From Pseudomonas sp. W4I3 (lineage in GTDB: Bacteria; Pseudomonadota; Gammaproteobacteria; Pseudomonadales; Pseudomonadaceae), in the NCBI RefSeq assembly GCF_030816195.1, contig NZ_JAUSXS010000001.1, positions 3,123,501 to 3,187,500 on the forward strand: 64,000 bases of DNA, in the 5' to 3' direction. Below, piece after piece: positions 63,717 to 64,000 of this stretch (the first letter of the stretch is position 1; each line of letters opens with the position of its first letter). The translations under genes were made by a program, and so were the position numbers. A model generated the notes under the pieces. That model was given only the letters and a program-made list of their open reading frames with translations. It did no database searches and was not told the DNA's origin.

Positions 63717-63761
63717 AGAAAGCAGATCTCAGTGATACCTGAAAACAATAAAGGTGCAGCC

Positions 63762-64000
63762 ATGCCCGCAATCCGAATTGGCATCAACCCGATCTCCTGG
63801 AGCAACGACGACCTGCCGGCGCTGGGCGGTGAAACGCCGCTGAGCACCGCGTTGAGCGAAGGCAAGGAGATCGGTTACGAAGGTTTTGAACTCAACGGCA
63901 AATTCCCCAAGGACGCCAAAGGCGTCGGCGACGTACTGCGCCCCTACGATCTGGCACTGGTCTCCGGCTGGTATTCCAGCCGTCTGGCGCGTCGTTCGGT
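63762..64000 (+). CDS. iolE: Myo-inosose-2 dehydratase (3' end outside window)
   Basis: The first 79 residues are visible, beginning MPAIRIGINPISWSNDDLPA and continuing with GYEGFELNGKFPKDAKGVGD. This is the N-terminus of IolE, the TIM-barrel epimerase-like enzyme converting scyllo-inosose to 3D-3,5/4-trihydroxycyclohexane-1,2-dione. AAAGGTG lies upstream of the ATG. It runs off the window edge. Part of the inositol pathway with iolC. Confidence 0.92.
   Translation, partial: MPAIRIGINPISWSNDDLPALGGETPLSTALSEGKEIGYEGFELNGKFPKDAKGVGDVLRPYDLALVSGWYSSRLARRS

Noticed and set aside
1..64000. CRISPR arrays, tRNA or rRNA genes, insertion sequences, prophage
   Set aside because: No regularly spaced direct repeats, no recognisable tRNA/rRNA sequence, and no transposase, integrase or phage structural protein seen. 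All short repeats fit REP/REPIN-type elements.

Overview
The window is about 64 kb of a high-GC Pseudomonas chromosome, most likely from the P. fluorescens group. The evidence is the 1622-residue NAD-glutamate dehydrogenase GdhB, the moxR/bat operon, dctA, tag, sbcDC, a giant DUF6543-type protein, an RpiR-controlled iol cluster, and many copies of the REP/REPIN family with core GTGGGAGGGGGCTTGC typical of that group. I see no rRNA, tRNA, CRISPR array, prophage or insertion sequence.

Layout. 1-4.9 kb: acyl-CoA operon (FabG-like reductase cut by the window edge, MaoC hydratase, FadI-like thiolase, acyl-CoA ligase). 5-6.6 kb: compound repeat, then a Gfo/Idh/MocA dehydrogenase with IolR-type operators. 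6.9-10.3 kb: exported YCF48 propeller plus RND/MMPL transporter. 10.4-15.3 kb: 1638-residue DUF6543-type putative toxin. 15.4-16.9 kb: small acidic protein and exported lactonase. 16.9-21.2 kb: decayed accessory stretch with an NRPS-thioesterase remnant, an MFS exporter, a 59-residue exported peptide and a broken DUF6543 copy. 21.2-26.7 kb: sbcD-sbcC-gst operon. 27-34.6 kb: DUF3077/DUF6124-like gene, then the moxR-DUF58-DUF4381-batA-batB/C-batD operon, in which DUF4381 is frameshifted. 34.8-40.5 kb: small acidic protein and gdhB. 40.7-43.5 kb: two GntR regulators (one frameshifted) and dctA. 43.7-46.2 kb: tag, a DUF1624 membrane protein and a DUF924 protein. 46.4-51.2 kb: visibly AT-rich five-gene island. 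51.4-54.3 kb: glutathione transferase, small conserved proteins, creatininase family. 54.3-56.7 kb: divergent L,D-transpeptidases. 56.9-60.3 kb: two-component system, a membrane protein with a sigma54-like promoter, and a 25-residue membrane microprotein. 60.5-64 kb: iolR, the iolC-aldolase fusion, and the start of iolE.

The strongest candidate for an undescribed system is the island at 46,458-51,176: alpha-oxoamine synthase, MFS exporter, CitE-like CoA-ester lyase, MaoC hydratase and ornithine-cyclodeaminase-like enzyme. All five point the same way, with tight spacing and AT-rich codons unlike their neighbours. It looks like a compact pathway that makes and exports a small aminoketone- or imine-derived metabolite; the product is unknown.

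Other points of note: paired GGAA-N6-TTCC-type operators with identical 29-bp spacing at both the iol promoter region and the distant dehydrogenase gene at 5.4-6.5 kb; two copies of a nested REPIN (one inverted-repeat family inside another); a near-perfect Zur-box core between divergent DUF1624 and DUF924 genes; and two homopolymer or dinucleotide frameshifts in otherwise conserved genes.
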